From: Pseudarthrobacter raffinosi | Lineage (GTDB): Bacteria > Actinomycetota > Actinomycetes > Actinomycetales > Micrococcaceae | Assembly (NCBI RefSeq): GCF_023913735.1 | Contig: NZ_JAMXBH010000005.1 | Coordinates: 124,001 to 188,000, forward strand | Direction of reading: 5' to 3' | DNA length: 64,000 nt | In this document: one piece after another, positions 43,229-52,268 of the stretch | How positions within the stretch are numbered: the stretch's first letter is position 1 | How the letters are laid out: every line of letters begins with the position of its first letter | Notes under the pieces: generated by a model | What the model saw: the letters and a program-made list of their open reading frames with translations, nothing else | Told to the model about the DNA's origin: nothing | The model's database searches: none | Program-made: the position numbers and the translations under genes

Positions 43229-45313
43229 TCAGCTGTGGACCGCCGTCGAATCGTCCACAACGGTTTCCTCAACATCGGAACCGGCGAACTGGGACATGTA
43301 CAGCCGGTAGTAGGCACCCTCAGCCGCCAGCAGCGTCTTGTGGTTGCCCTGCTCCACGATCTTGCCGTTCTCCATCACCAGGATGGTGTCGGCGTCGCGG
43401 ATCGTGGAGAGCCGGTGGGCGATCACAAAGCTGGTGCGGTCCGTCCGCAGCGCCGCCATGGCCTTCTGGACCAGCAGCTCGGTGCGTGTATCCACGGAGC
43501 TGGTGGCCTCGTCCAGGATGAGCAGCGACGGGTTGGCCACAAATGCGCGGGCGATGGTGATCAGCTGCTTCTCACCGGCGCTGACGTTGTTGCCTTCTTC
43601 ATCAATCACGGTGTCGTAGCCCTCCGGCAGGGCGCGCACAAAGCGGTCCACGAAGGTGGCCTTGGCGGCTGCCATGACCTGCTCCTCGGTGGCGTCCAGG
43701 TTGCCGTACCGGATGTTGTCGTAAATGGACCCGCCAAACAGCCACGCATCCTGGAGCACCATGCCCACCTTGGACCGCAGCTCGGACCGGCTCAGGTGCG
43801 TGACATCCACGCCGTCCAGGGTGATGGACCCGGAGTTGAGCTCGTAGAAGCGCATCACGAGGTTCACCAGGGTGGTTTTGCCGGCCCCCGTGGGACCCAC
43901 GATTGCCACGGTGTGCCCGGGTTCTGCCGTGAAGGACAGGTTTGCGATCAGCGGCTTGTCCTCGGTGTAGCTGAACGTGACATCCTTGAACTCCACATGC
44001 CCGTCGGTCTTGGCCGGCAGGTGCTCGGTGGCGGTCTCGGAGTCCTGCTCATCGGCGTCGAGGAATTCAAAGACCCGCTCCGAGGACGCGACGCCGGACT
44101 GCAGCATGTTGGCCATGCCGGCCATCTGGCCCAGCGGCTGCGTGAACTCGCGCGAGTACTGGATGAACGCCGTGGCGTCGCCCAGGGACATCGAGCCCGA
44201 GGCCACCCGGAGGCCACCCACGACGGCGATGCCCACATAGCTGAGGTAAGAAACGAACTGCATGACGGGGAAGATCATGCCGGAGACGAACTGGGCTCCG
44301 AAGCTGGCCTTGTAGAGGGCCTCATTCCGCTCTTCGAAGCGTTCCAGCATGTCAGCGTCACGGCCGAAGACCCGCACAAGATCGTGCCCGGAGAAGGACT
44401 CCTCGATCTGGCCGTTCAGCTCGCCCGTGTTCTTCCACTGGGCGGCAAAGAGCTTCTGGCTGCGCGAGCCGATCAGGCCGGCAGCCACACCGGACAGCGG
44501 CAACGCCACGAGGGCGATGAGAGCAAGCTGCCAGGAGACGATGAACATCATGATGACGATGCCGATCACTGTCAGCAGCGAGCTGATCAGCTGCGCGAAG
44601 GCCTGCTGCAGCGCCTGCTGGACGTTGTCGACGTCGTTCGTCACTCGGGAGAGGACGTCGCCGCGCTGGCGGGTGTCGAAGTAGTTCAGCGGGAGCCGGT
44701 TCAGCTTCTTTTCGGTGTCGTCCCGGAGCCGGCGGATCACCTTCATGACGATGCGGTTCAGCACGTAGCCCTGCAGCCAGAGGAAGATGTTGGCCACAAA
44801 GTACATCAGCAGCACGATGGCGATCAGGACTGAGAGTTTCTGGAAGTTGATCCCGGTGCCGGGAACCAGCTCCATCCGCGACACCATGTCCGCGAAGTTG
44901 TCCTGCCCCTGCTGGCGCAGGCCTTCCACGAACTCGTCCTTGCTGGCGCCCGCGGGGAGCTGCTTGCCAACCACGCCGCCGAAGATGACGTCCATGGCCT
45001 GGCCCAGGATCTTGGGGGCGATGACATTCAGGACCACAGAGACCACCACCAGGGCCACCACGGCGTAAATGCCCACAGCCTCAGGCTTCAGGAGCCCCAG
45101 CAGGCGCTTCGCCGAGGGCCAGAAGTGCTCGGCCTTCTTGGCGGGCATGCCGCCGAACATGTCGCCGTCGGCCTCGGAGGGCTTGTATTCCTCCTCGAAG
45201 AAATCGTCGTCCTCCAGGAGGTCTTCCGGAGTTACGGAATCCGGGTTCGTTTCGGTGGTCGAGCCTGTCGTTTCGGTGGTCGAGCCTGTCGAGACGTTCT
45301 TGGCGGCGCTCAT
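43229..45313 (-). CDS. ABC exporter half-transporter, subunit carrying the catalytic Glu
   Basis: 694 residues: an extended acidic N-terminus, six membrane helices (about 75-390) and a nucleotide-binding domain. Walker A is GPTGAGKTT and Walker B LLILDEATSSVDT with the catalytic Glu, but the signature reads VSAGEKQ, not LSGGQ. The partner shows the opposite pattern, as in heterodimeric exporters with one degenerate ATP site. The stop/start overlap with the upstream partner is four bases (ATGA), so they are coupled. The N-terminus contains a sevenfold-residue repeat (TGSTTET twice) made by a genomic repeat. Likely a lipid or drug exporter. Confidence 0.9.
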   Translation of the reverse strand: MSAAKNVSTGSTTETTGSTTETNPDSVTPEDLLEDDDFFEEEYKPSEADGDMFGGMPAKKAEHFWPSAKRLLGLLKPEAVGIYAVVALVVVSVVLNVIAPKILGQAMDVIFGGVVGKQLPAGASKDEFVEGLRQQGQDNFADMVSRMELVPGTGINFQKLSVLIAIVLLMYFVANIFLWLQGYVLNRIVMKVIRRLRDDTEKKLNRLPLNYFDTRQRGDVLSRVTNDVDNVQQALQQAFAQLISSLLTVIGIVIMMFIVSWQLALIALVALPLSGVAAGLIGSRSQKLFAAQWKNTGELNGQIEESFSGHDLVRVFGRDADMLERFEERNEALYKASFGAQFVSGMIFPVMQFVSYLSYVGIAVVGGLRVASGSMSLGDATAFIQYSREFTQPLGQMAGMANMLQSGVASSERVFEFLDADEQDSETATEHLPAKTDGHVEFKDVTFSYTEDKPLIANLSFTAEPGHTVAIVGPTGAGKTTLVNLVMRFYELNSGSITLDGVDVTHLSRSELRSKVGMVLQDAWLFGGSIYDNIRYGNLDATEEQVMAAAKATFVDRFVRALPEGYDTVIDEEGNNVSAGEKQLITIARAFVANPSLLILDEATSSVDTRTELLVQKAMAALRTDRTSFVIAHRLSTIRDADTILVMENGKIVEQGNHKTLLAAEGAYYRLYMSQFAGSDVEETVVDDSTAVHS
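45250..45291. repeat. Two 21-bp copies of a dispersed repeat inside the exporter coding region
   Basis: Two exact 21-bp units contain TTTCGGTGGTCGAGCCTG, the reverse complement of the CGACAGGCTCGA-type repeat near 63.4 kb. In frame they encode TGSTTET twice. Confidence 0.75.
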
Positions 45314-47043
45314 GCCATTTCCTCCACGCTCAGCTGGGATTCAACAATTTCCTGGTAGGTGGGTGAGGTTTCCAGGAGTTCCTCATGCGTTCCGCGGTCC
45401 ACGATCCGGCCGTTGTCCAGGACCAGGATCTGGTCTGCGTCGGTGATGGTGGAGATCCGCTGGGCCACGATGATCACTGTGGCGTCGGCGGTGGTCTGTT
45501 TCAGCGCGGCGCGGAGCCTGGCATCGGTTGCGACGTCCAGCGCCGAGAACGAATCGTCAAAGAGGTAGACCTTGGGTTTTGTGATCAACGCCCGGGCGAT
45601 GCAGAGCCGCTGCCGCTGGCCGCCGGAGACGTTGGTGCCGCCCTGCGCGATGCGGGCGTTCAGTCCGTTCTTCTTCTCGCGGACAAAGCCCTCGCCCTGG
45701 GCGATCTGCAGCGCGTCCCAGAGTTCCTGGTCCGTGGCCTCGGTCTTGCCGAAGCGCAGGTTGTGCTCGATGGTGCCCGAGAAGAGGTACGGCCGCTGCG
45801 GTACCAGGGCCACGCGCTTGGTGATCTCGGCACGGTCCAGGTTGCTGACGGAGACGCCGTCCAGGAGGACTTCGCCCTCGGCGATGTCGTACAGGCGCGG
45901 CAGCAGGGCCAGCAGCGAGGTCTTGCCTGCACCGGTGGAACCGATGATGGCAACGGTCTCGCCCGGCTTGGCGGTGAAGCTGATGTTGCTCAGCACCGGC
46001 GTCTCGGCACCGGGGTAGGCAAAGGTGACGTTCCGGTATTCCACTACCCCGGCCAGCGTGGCGGGAGTCTCAGGACGTTCGGGATCGTGGATGGAGGGTT
46101 CGACGTCGAGCACTTCACCGATGCGGTCCGCGCAGACGGAGGCGCGCGGGATCATCATGGCCATAAACGTGCCCATCATGACGGCGATCAGGATCTGGAG
46201 CAGGTACTGCAGGAAGGCGGTCAGGGCGCCCACCTGCATTTCGCCCGAATCCACGCGCTGGCCGCCGAACCACAGCACCGCGGCCGTGGACAGGTGCAGG
46301 ATCATGCCGATGGCCGGGAACATCAGGACAAACAGGGCCCCGATTTTCAGGGAGACGTCGGTCAGGTCCTTGTTGGCAACGCCGAAACGCTCGGTTTCAT
46401 ATGGTTCGCGGACAAATGCGCGGACTACGCGGATGCCAATGATCTGCTCGCGAAGGACCGCGTTGATGCGGTCGATCTTCTTCTGCATGGAACGGAACAG
46501 GGGCATGAGCCGGACCACCAGGTAGCCCACCACCACGATCAGCACGGGCACGGAGACCCAGACCAGCCACGACAGGCTGATGTCCTCGCGCAGCGCCATG
46601 ATGATGCCGCCGATGCACATGATGGGGGTGGCCACCATGAAGTTCAGTCCCATCAGCACGAGCATCTGGACCTGCTGGACGTCGTTGGTGCCGCGGGTGA
46701 TGAGGGTGGGGGCGCCGAACGTGTTCACGTCCTTGGCTGAGAAACTGGTGACCTTGCGGAACACCCCGCGGCGCAGATCGCGGCCCACGGCCATGGCCGT
46801 TTTGGAGCCGTAGTAAACGCCGGCGATGGCGGTGCCCACCTGGACAATGGCCACCAGCAGCATCACGGACCCGGTCCGCCAAATGAAATCCGTGTCCCCG
46901 CGGGAAACGCCTTCGTCGATGATCTGGGCGTTGAGGCTGGGAAGGTAGAGCGCTGCGATGGTGGACGCCAGCTGGAACACAACGACGGCCACGATGTATG
47001 GCATGTACGGTTTGGAGTAGCGCCGTATGAGGGTGAGGAGCAT
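45310..47043 (-). CDS. ABC exporter half-transporter, subunit with the intact signature motif
   Basis: 577 residues: six membrane helices (about 15-300) and a nucleotide-binding domain. Walker A is GSTGAGKTS, the signature TNVSGGQRQRLCIARAL is intact, but Walker B reads VYLFDDSFSALD with Asp where the catalytic Glu belongs. Combined with the downstream partner, one composite ATP site is canonical and the other degenerate, like TM287/288 or BmrCD. First gene of the two-gene operon; its upstream space also carries a hairpin repeat. Substrate unknown. Confidence 0.9.
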   Translation of the reverse strand: MLLTLIRRYSKPYMPYIVAVVVFQLASTIAALYLPSLNAQIIDEGVSRGDTDFIWRTGSVMLLVAIVQVGTAIAGVYYGSKTAMAVGRDLRRGVFRKVTSFSAKDVNTFGAPTLITRGTNDVQQVQMLVLMGLNFMVATPIMCIGGIIMALREDISLSWLVWVSVPVLIVVVGYLVVRLMPLFRSMQKKIDRINAVLREQIIGIRVVRAFVREPYETERFGVANKDLTDVSLKIGALFVLMFPAIGMILHLSTAAVLWFGGQRVDSGEMQVGALTAFLQYLLQILIAVMMGTFMAMMIPRASVCADRIGEVLDVEPSIHDPERPETPATLAGVVEYRNVTFAYPGAETPVLSNISFTAKPGETVAIIGSTGAGKTSLLALLPRLYDIAEGEVLLDGVSVSNLDRAEITKRVALVPQRPYLFSGTIEHNLRFGKTEATDQELWDALQIAQGEGFVREKKNGLNARIAQGGTNVSGGQRQRLCIARALITKPKVYLFDDSFSALDVATDARLRAALKQTTADATVIIVAQRISTITDADQILVLDNGRIVDRGTHEELLETSPTYQEIVESQLSVEEMA

Positions 47044-47212
47044 GCCCGTGAATCCTTAGGAAGAGAGCGCGAAACGATGAGGATAAGTGGTAACAGACGG
47101 GGCTGACATTTCTCAGCCTACCCACTCTACGAAATCCGTTGCCCGGGCGAAACATCTACGGTAAATATCATCCGATCGGCGTACTCCCCCACACGTTCCT
47201 CCCCACTCACCT

Positions 47213-47266
47213 GCGCGAACGGACACTTGCGGCCGGATCCGTGGGGCCTCAAGTGTCCGTTCGCGC
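47213..47266. repeat. Hairpin repeat, copy 1
   Basis: GCGCGAACGGACACTTG pairs perfectly over 17 bp with CAAGTGTCCGTTCGCGC. The inner GGCC/GGCC extends the stem after one mismatch. It lies between the ABC exporter operon and the MFS pseudogene and could also act as a terminator of the latter. Confidence 0.8.
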
Positions 47267-47289
47267 GTCTGTCAGCGGTCGCGCGTCGG

Positions 47290-48916
47290 TCAGCGGTTCG
47301 CGGATGCGAGTTCCGGCGTCGTGCTTTCAGCGTCTGCGCCTGCGTCGGCGCCGACGCCCGTCCCCGCCCCTGACTGGGCCTCCGGCTGGATGTCAACGGT
47401 GCGCCGCAGCGGGCGCTCCTTGATGAACAGGACCGAGATCAGGGCTACCACCGCAACGCCGGCGGAGATCAGGAAGGCCTCGGCGGTGGCGTCGCCGTAA
47501 GCGGCGCGCATGATCTCGCGGACCGGTGCGGGCATGTCAACGAGGTCCATGCTGGCTCCGGCCGACCCGCCCGCCACCGGGATGCCGGCCGCTGCCAGGC
47601 CCTGCGTGGCGAGTTCGCTGACCCGGCTGCTGAGGACGGCGCCGAGCACGGACACACCGATTGCGCCGCCCACCGAACGGAAGAAGGCAACAGACGCGCT
47701 GGCCGAGCCGATATCTGACGCCCGGACCGTGTTCTGCACTGCCAGGACCAGGTTCTGCATCAGCATGCCGAGGCCCACGCCCAGGATGGCCGTGAAGATC
47801 CCGGCCTGCCACAGTTCGGTGGTGGGGTCCATGGTGCCGGCCAGGCCGAGGCCGCCGATCAGCAGGGTGGACCCGCCGATCAGGTAGCCCTTCCACTTTC
47901 CGGTGCGGCTGATGAGCAGACCGGAAACGACGGAGCCGGTCAGGTTGCCGGCGATCATCGGCAGCGTCAGGAGCCCGGCTTCGGTAGGCGTGGCGCCGCG
48001 GGCCACCTGGAAGTACTGGCCCAGGAAGGTTGTTGAACCGAACATCGCGATGCCCACGGCCACTGAAGCGATGATGGCCAAAGCGGTGGTGCGTTCGGAG
48101 ATGATCTTCAGCGGGATGATGGGCTGCTCCACCTTGGATTCCACCAGCACCAGCAGGGCCAACAAAACCACACCGCCGCCCACCATGGCGGCCGACTGCC
48201 AGGAGACCCAGTCGTAGTAGGCGGGGTTGCCGGCGAAGGAAACCCCGATCAGGAGCAGGCTGACACCCGAGGTCAGCAGGATGGAGCCAAGCCAGTCGAT
48301 CTTGACGTGGCGCTTGATGCGCTCGATTTTCGAGGGTGATCTGGAGCAGGATCAGCGCAACGACGGCGAGCGGCACGCAGACGAAGAAGGTCCAGCGCCA
48401 GCCCAGCGGGCTGTCCACGATGAATCCGCCCAGCAGCGGGCCGCCGGCAGTGCCTACCGCCATCACGGCGCCCATGTAGCCGGAGTATTTGCCGCGGTCC
48501 CGCGGCGGGATCATGGTGCCGATGATGGCCTGCGCCAGCGCGGTGAGCCCGCCCATGGCAACACCCTGGATAACGCGGGCGGTGAGCAGCAGCGGGATGG
48601 TCTCGGAGAGTCCGGCCATGACGGAGCCGGCCACAAAGATGACAATGCTCAGCTGGACCAGGAGCTTCTTGTTGAAGAGGTCGGACAGCTTGCCCCAGAT
48701 GGGGGTGGTGACGGCGTTGGCCAGCAGGGCGGCGGTGATCACCCAGGCGAAGTCGGTCTGGGTGCCGTGCAGATCGGACATGATGGTGGGCAACGCGTTG
48801 GCAACGATGGTGCTGCTGAGGATGGCGGTGAAGAACGCCGCGAGGAGCCCGGTCAGGGCTTCCATGATCTGGCGGTGCGTCATAGCCAAGGGCGGTGCGG
48901 CGGGTTGGCTCGACAT
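47290..48916 (-). pseudogene. DHA2/EmrB-type MFS drug exporter, broken by a single-base frameshift
   Basis: Start ATG with AGGAG ahead, just behind the MarR remnant. The first 195 or so codons are intact (LSSTIVANALPTIMSDLHGTQTDFAWVIT, GKLSDLFNKKLLVQLS, ARVIQGVAMGGL, GWRWTFFVCVPLAV). After LLQITLEN the frame becomes nonsense. The protein continues in another frame (IERIKRHVKIDW, then VGGGVVLLALLVLVESKVEQPIIPLKIISERT, to the C-terminus). Removing one A from the A4 run (T4 on the plus strand, 48327-48330) restores ITLEIERIKRHVKIDW. Either a real inactivating insertion or a homopolymer sequencing error. The intact product would be a 14-helix proton-drug antiporter of about 540 residues. Confidence 0.85.
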
Positions 48917-48917
48917 A

Positions 48918-49199
48918 TCAGTGCTCCTGGAGGTTCTGGGGTGCGGCGGCTGGTGCCGCGGTTGAAGGTGCCGGGAGTGCATGTGCCCGGGCTGAATGCT
49001 TGAGGGACTCCGAGAGTTTTGTCAGGATCAGTGCCGTGTCTTCGGCATCCTCCTGGCTCCAATCGCTGAGGTACTCCTGCAGCGTGGCCGTGCGGCGCTC
49101 TTCGATCTTCCGGAGCTTGTCAGCGCCGGCCGGCGACAGGGCAACCAACTGGGCGCGGCCGTCGTCGGGATCCTGCCGCCGGATGACGTAACCCAGCTC
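48918..49199 (-). pseudogene. MarR-family regulator, N-terminus missing
   Basis: Only the last 93 codons remain: ELGYVIRRQDPDDGRAQLVALSPAG is the MarR wing and what follows it, then the C-terminal helices. The dimerisation start and recognition helix are gone. The codon before the Glu is a stop (TAA), and the hairpin repeat begins within five bases of the break. The stop lies one base before the MFS start, the normal MarR-EmrB operon layout. The remnant has no good start and cannot bind DNA as MarR does. Confidence 0.82.
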
Positions 49200-49203
49200 T
49201 TAA

Positions 49204-49260
49204 AGCGCGAGAGGACACTTGGGGCCCTTTGGAATGGGGCCTCAAGTGTCCTCTCGCGCT
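49204..49260. repeat. Hairpin repeat, copy 2
   Basis: AGCGCGAGAGGACACTTG pairs perfectly over 18 bp with CAAGTGTCCTCTCGCGCT, and GGGCCC with GGGCCT (one G-U) continues the stem to about 24 bp. Two stem positions differ from copy 1 and both are compensated on the other arm. Confidence 0.85.
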
Positions 49261-49311
49261 GTGGTGGAGCGGGGGCTGTGGTAGAGCAGGGGCTGTGGTG
49301 GAGCGGGTGCT
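49261..49311. repeat. Three 17-bp tandem repeats
   Basis: Three head-to-tail units related to GTGGTGGAGCGGGGGCT (units 2 and 3 differ by two and one bases) directly follow hairpin repeat copy 2 and end 14 bases before the stop of the ThDP enzyme gene. They are outside any supported gene. Confidence 0.75.
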
Positions 49312-49325
49312 TTGGTGCTGGGTGT

Positions 49326-51020
49326 TCAGTCGTCCAGGTGGGTGGGGCCGAACATTTTGAGCAGTGTTTCGACGACGACGACGTTGGGTCCGTCCGCCGC
49401 GAAGCCCGCCTTGAGCGCGTCCCCGACGTCCTCGGGGGCCACCCGTGTGGCCGGCACACCGAATGCTTCGGCGAGCTTGACGAAGTCGGGGCGCGCAAGC
49501 TCGGTGGCCGTGGCCTTCCCGAACGCGCCCACCATGTATTCACGCAGGATGCCGTAGCCGCCGTCGTCCACGATCAGCCAGGTGACCGGGATGTTGTGCT
49601 GCTTGGCGGTGGCGAGTTCGGAAATGGAGTACATGGATGAACCGTCACCGGACACGGCGAGGACCCGGCCGGGCTTGCCGACTGTTTCCAGCCCGACGGC
49701 GCCGCCGATGGCTGCCGGGAAGCCGTAGCCCAGGCCACCGGCACCCTGGGCCGAGTGGAACTGGCCCTGCCGGGCATCCCAGCAGCTCCAGCCCCAGTAC
49801 GCGGAAATGGTCATGTCCCAGAAGGTCTGCATGTCCGCGGGGACGGCTTCGCGGATGTCGGCCATGAACTTCAGCTCTTTGCCCAGGTCCTGGGATTCCA
49901 GCCGTGCCTTGACCTTGGCGAGCGAGTCCTTCACCAGGTCCTCCGGGGCGGTCCCGTGCCAGCTGCGGATGGTGTCGACGGGCGCAATCAGGGCCTCGTC
50001 GAGGGCGGCGAGGGCCTGGCCGGCGTCGGCACGGATACCCAGACCGGGGCTGTTCGATTCGAGGACGCGCGGCTCAGCGTCGATCTGGATGATGCGGCCG
50101 CGGGGCGCGAACGTGAAGTAGTTGGACGTGACTTCACCGAGGGACGAGCCGATGACAATCAGGACGTCGGCATCTTCCAGGAGGTCCGTCATATGCCGGT
50201 CCTCGATCCAGGACTGCAGAGAAAGCTCATGGGTCCACGGGAACGCGCCGTTGCCGCCAGGAGTGCAGATGACCGGCGCCCGCAGCTTTTCGGCAATCGA
50301 GAGCAGCGATTTTTCGGCCCGGCCCCGCCGGGTACCTCCACCGGCGATGATGGCGGGACGTTCCGCCGTCGACAGCCATTTCACTGCTTCCCGGACCAGC
50401 TCCACGCGCGGCGGGTTGTCCGCTGCTTCGGCGAGCGCGTCCTCCACCGGGGGCACCATGATGGGATCCAGCAGCACGTTCTGCGGGATTTCCAGCCAGA
50501 CCGGGCCCTGCGGCGAGGAGATGGCTTCGGTCCAGGCATCCTGGATGGCCGACGGAATGCCGGACGCGTGCTGGATCAGGCGCTGGCTCTTGGTGACGTT
50601 CGCGGCCGAGGCCTTCTGGTCATCGAGCTGGTGCAGCATGCCCTTGCGGCGGGCGCCTAGTCCTTCGAGCGGGATCTGGCTGGCCACCACCACCATGGGC
50701 ACACCCGTGGCGTAGGCCTCCTGCAGGCCGGCCAGGGACGTCAGTGCACCGGGTCCGGTGGACAGGAACAGCACGCCCACTTCGCCGGTGGCGCGGGAGT
50801 ACCCGTCCGCGGCGAAGGCGCTGTTGTTCTCCACGCGGGAGGACACGAAGTGCAGGTTGCCGCGGCCCATGGCGTCAAACAGGCCGAGCGCGTGCTGGCC
50901 CGGGATGCCGAAGACGGTCTTGGCGCCGAGCGCTTCAAGGGTTTCGACGACGAGGTCCCCGCCGTTGCGCTGGCTGGTCCCCTTGGTAGGTGCTGCTGTG
51001 CCCGGATCGAAATCAATCAT
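49326..51020 (-). CDS. ThDP-dependent enzyme of the acetolactate synthase/benzoylformate decarboxylase superfamily
   Basis: 564 residues with AAGGAA before the ATG. The pyrimidine-binding domain has the catalytic Glu in SSRVENNSAFAADGYSRATG, with LSTGPGALTSLAGLQEAY. The central domain follows, and the diphosphate domain has GDGSSMYSISELATAKQHNIPVTWLIVDDGGYG, where the usual NN end is DD. It is not obviously a housekeeping acetolactate synthase, having no small subunit beside it. It starts five bases after the ureohydrolase stop, so the two are one operon. That pairing resembles CeaS and Pah in clavulanate synthesis, but substrate specificity cannot be read from sequence. Confidence 0.85.
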   Translation of the reverse strand: MIDFDPGTAAPTKGTSQRNGGDLVVETLEALGAKTVFGIPGQHALGLFDAMGRGNLHFVSSRVENNSAFAADGYSRATGEVGVLFLSTGPGALTSLAGLQEAYATGVPMVVVASQIPLEGLGARRKGMLHQLDDQKASAANVTKSQRLIQHASGIPSAIQDAWTEAISSPQGPVWLEIPQNVLLDPIMVPPVEDALAEAADNPPRVELVREAVKWLSTAERPAIIAGGGTRRGRAEKSLLSIAEKLRAPVICTPGGNGAFPWTHELSLQSWIEDRHMTDLLEDADVLIVIGSSLGEVTSNYFTFAPRGRIIQIDAEPRVLESNSPGLGIRADAGQALAALDEALIAPVDTIRSWHGTAPEDLVKDSLAKVKARLESQDLGKELKFMADIREAVPADMQTFWDMTISAYWGWSCWDARQGQFHSAQGAGGLGYGFPAAIGGAVGLETVGKPGRVLAVSGDGSSMYSISELATAKQHNIPVTWLIVDDGGYGILREYMVGAFGKATATELARPDFVKLAEAFGVPATRVAPEDVGDALKAGFAADGPNVVVVETLLKMFGPTHLDD

Positions 51021-51025
51021 GGTGG

Positions 51026-52138
51026 CTATTCCTTGGTTCCGGCGGCGAAACCGGCAGGTTGGCGGGCTTCTTGGCCGAGAGCTTGGGCGGCGTAGCCGTT
51101 GGCGGTCCCGAACCGGTCACCTTCAACAGCATTGTCCGCCATCAGGGTGATCAGTTCATAGGCCACATGGCTGGCTGCCACGCCGGTGATTTCGGCGTGG
51201 TCGTATGCAGGAGCAACCTCGACGACGTCGGCGCCCACCAGGTTCATGCCGCGGAAGCCCCGGATGATCTCCAGGAGTTCGCGGCTGGTGATCCCGCCGG
51301 CCTCGGGGGTTCCGGTGCCCGGCGCGTGTGCGGGGTCCAGGACGTCGATGTCCACGGAGATGTAGAGCGGGCGGTTGCCGATCCGGTCGCGGACCTTGGC
51401 AACGGTCTCCAGGACGCCCTGGTAGTAGACGTCCGCGGAGGTGACGATGCCGAACCCGAAGCGATGGTCGTCGTCGAGATCCTTTTTGCCGTAGAGCGGG
51501 CCGCGAGTGCCGATGTGGCTGATCGCTTCCGTGTCCAGGATGCCTTCCTCAACGGCCCGGCGGAACGGGGTGCCGTGGGTGTATTCGGCGCCGAAGTAGG
51601 TGTCCCAGGTGTCCAAGTGGGCGTCAAAGTGCAGCATGGCAATGGGTCCGCCAGCCCGCTCGGCAGCCGCGCGGAGCAGCGGCAGGGCGATGGTGTGGTC
51701 CCCGCCGAGCGTCACCAGCTTGCTGCCGGCCGCGGTGAGGTCCAGGGCATTCTGCTGGATGGTTTCGATGGCTTCGTTGATGTTGAACGGGTTGACCGCC
51801 ATGTCGCCGGCGTCGGCCACCTGGATGTTTTCGAATGGGCTGACGTCCCAGGCCGGGTTGTAGGGCCGGAGCAGGCGGCTCGCTTCCCGGATGTGGTTGG
51901 ACCCGAAACGGGCGCCGGGGCGGTACGAAACACCCGAGTCGAAGGGCACTCCCACCACCGTCACGTCAGCCTTGGCCACCTGGTCCAGGCGCGGCAGGCG
52001 GGCGTAGGTTGCAGCGCCGGCATAGCGCGGGATACGGGATGAATCGATGGGGCCAAGGTTGCCGTTGGCTTCGATGCGCAGCTCTTTCAAGATGAGCCTC
52101 TCCTTCGAGGATTGATCGGCGGGTGTGACAGCCATCAT
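51026..52138 (-). CDS. Agmatinase/ureohydrolase family protein
   Basis: 370 residues from the first of two adjacent ATGs, with AAGGAA ten bases up; an internal TTG after AAGGAGAGG is a possible alternative. Manganese-ligand motifs are complete: [27 protein letters not shown] and [24 protein letters not shown]. The family removes urea from guanidino compounds (agmatine, guanidinobutyrate, proclavaminate precursors or guanidine itself). It is the first gene of a two-gene operon with a ThDP enzyme. A TTGTAAACAA element lies in its promoter region. The exact substrate is uncertain. Confidence 0.87.
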   Translation of the reverse strand: MMAVTPADQSSKERLILKELRIEANGNLGPIDSSRIPRYAGAATYARLPRLDQVAKADVTVVGVPFDSGVSYRPGARFGSNHIREASRLLRPYNPAWDVSPFENIQVADAGDMAVNPFNINEAIETIQQNALDLTAAGSKLVTLGGDHTIALPLLRAAAERAGGPIAMLHFDAHLDTWDTYFGAEYTHGTPFRRAVEEGILDTEAISHIGTRGPLYGKKDLDDDHRFGFGIVTSADVYYQGVLETVAKVRDRIGNRPLYISVDIDVLDPAHAPGTGTPEAGGITSRELLEIIRGFRGMNLVGADVVEVAPAYDHAEITGVAASHVAYELITLMADNAVEGDRFGTANGYAAQALGQEARQPAGFAAGTKE

Positions 52139-52226
52139 AGCCTGAAGTTTCCTTATGCGCATCAGTTGTTTACAAGAACGCCGTCCGGGCGGGGCCTCGC
52201 GGACCGTTCCCGCCTGGGTTAATGGT

Positions 52227-52264
52227 CCGGCGGTCCGTCCGGTGTTTTCCGGACGGACCACCGG
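52227..52264 (-). terminator. Strong hairpin closing the M24/aldolase unit
   Basis: GGTCCGTCCGG pairs perfectly with CCGGACGGACC around TGTTTT, and flanking CCGG pairs after one mismatch. It separates the M24 gene from the ureohydrolase operon. Confidence 0.75.
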
Positions 52265-52268
52265 TGGG

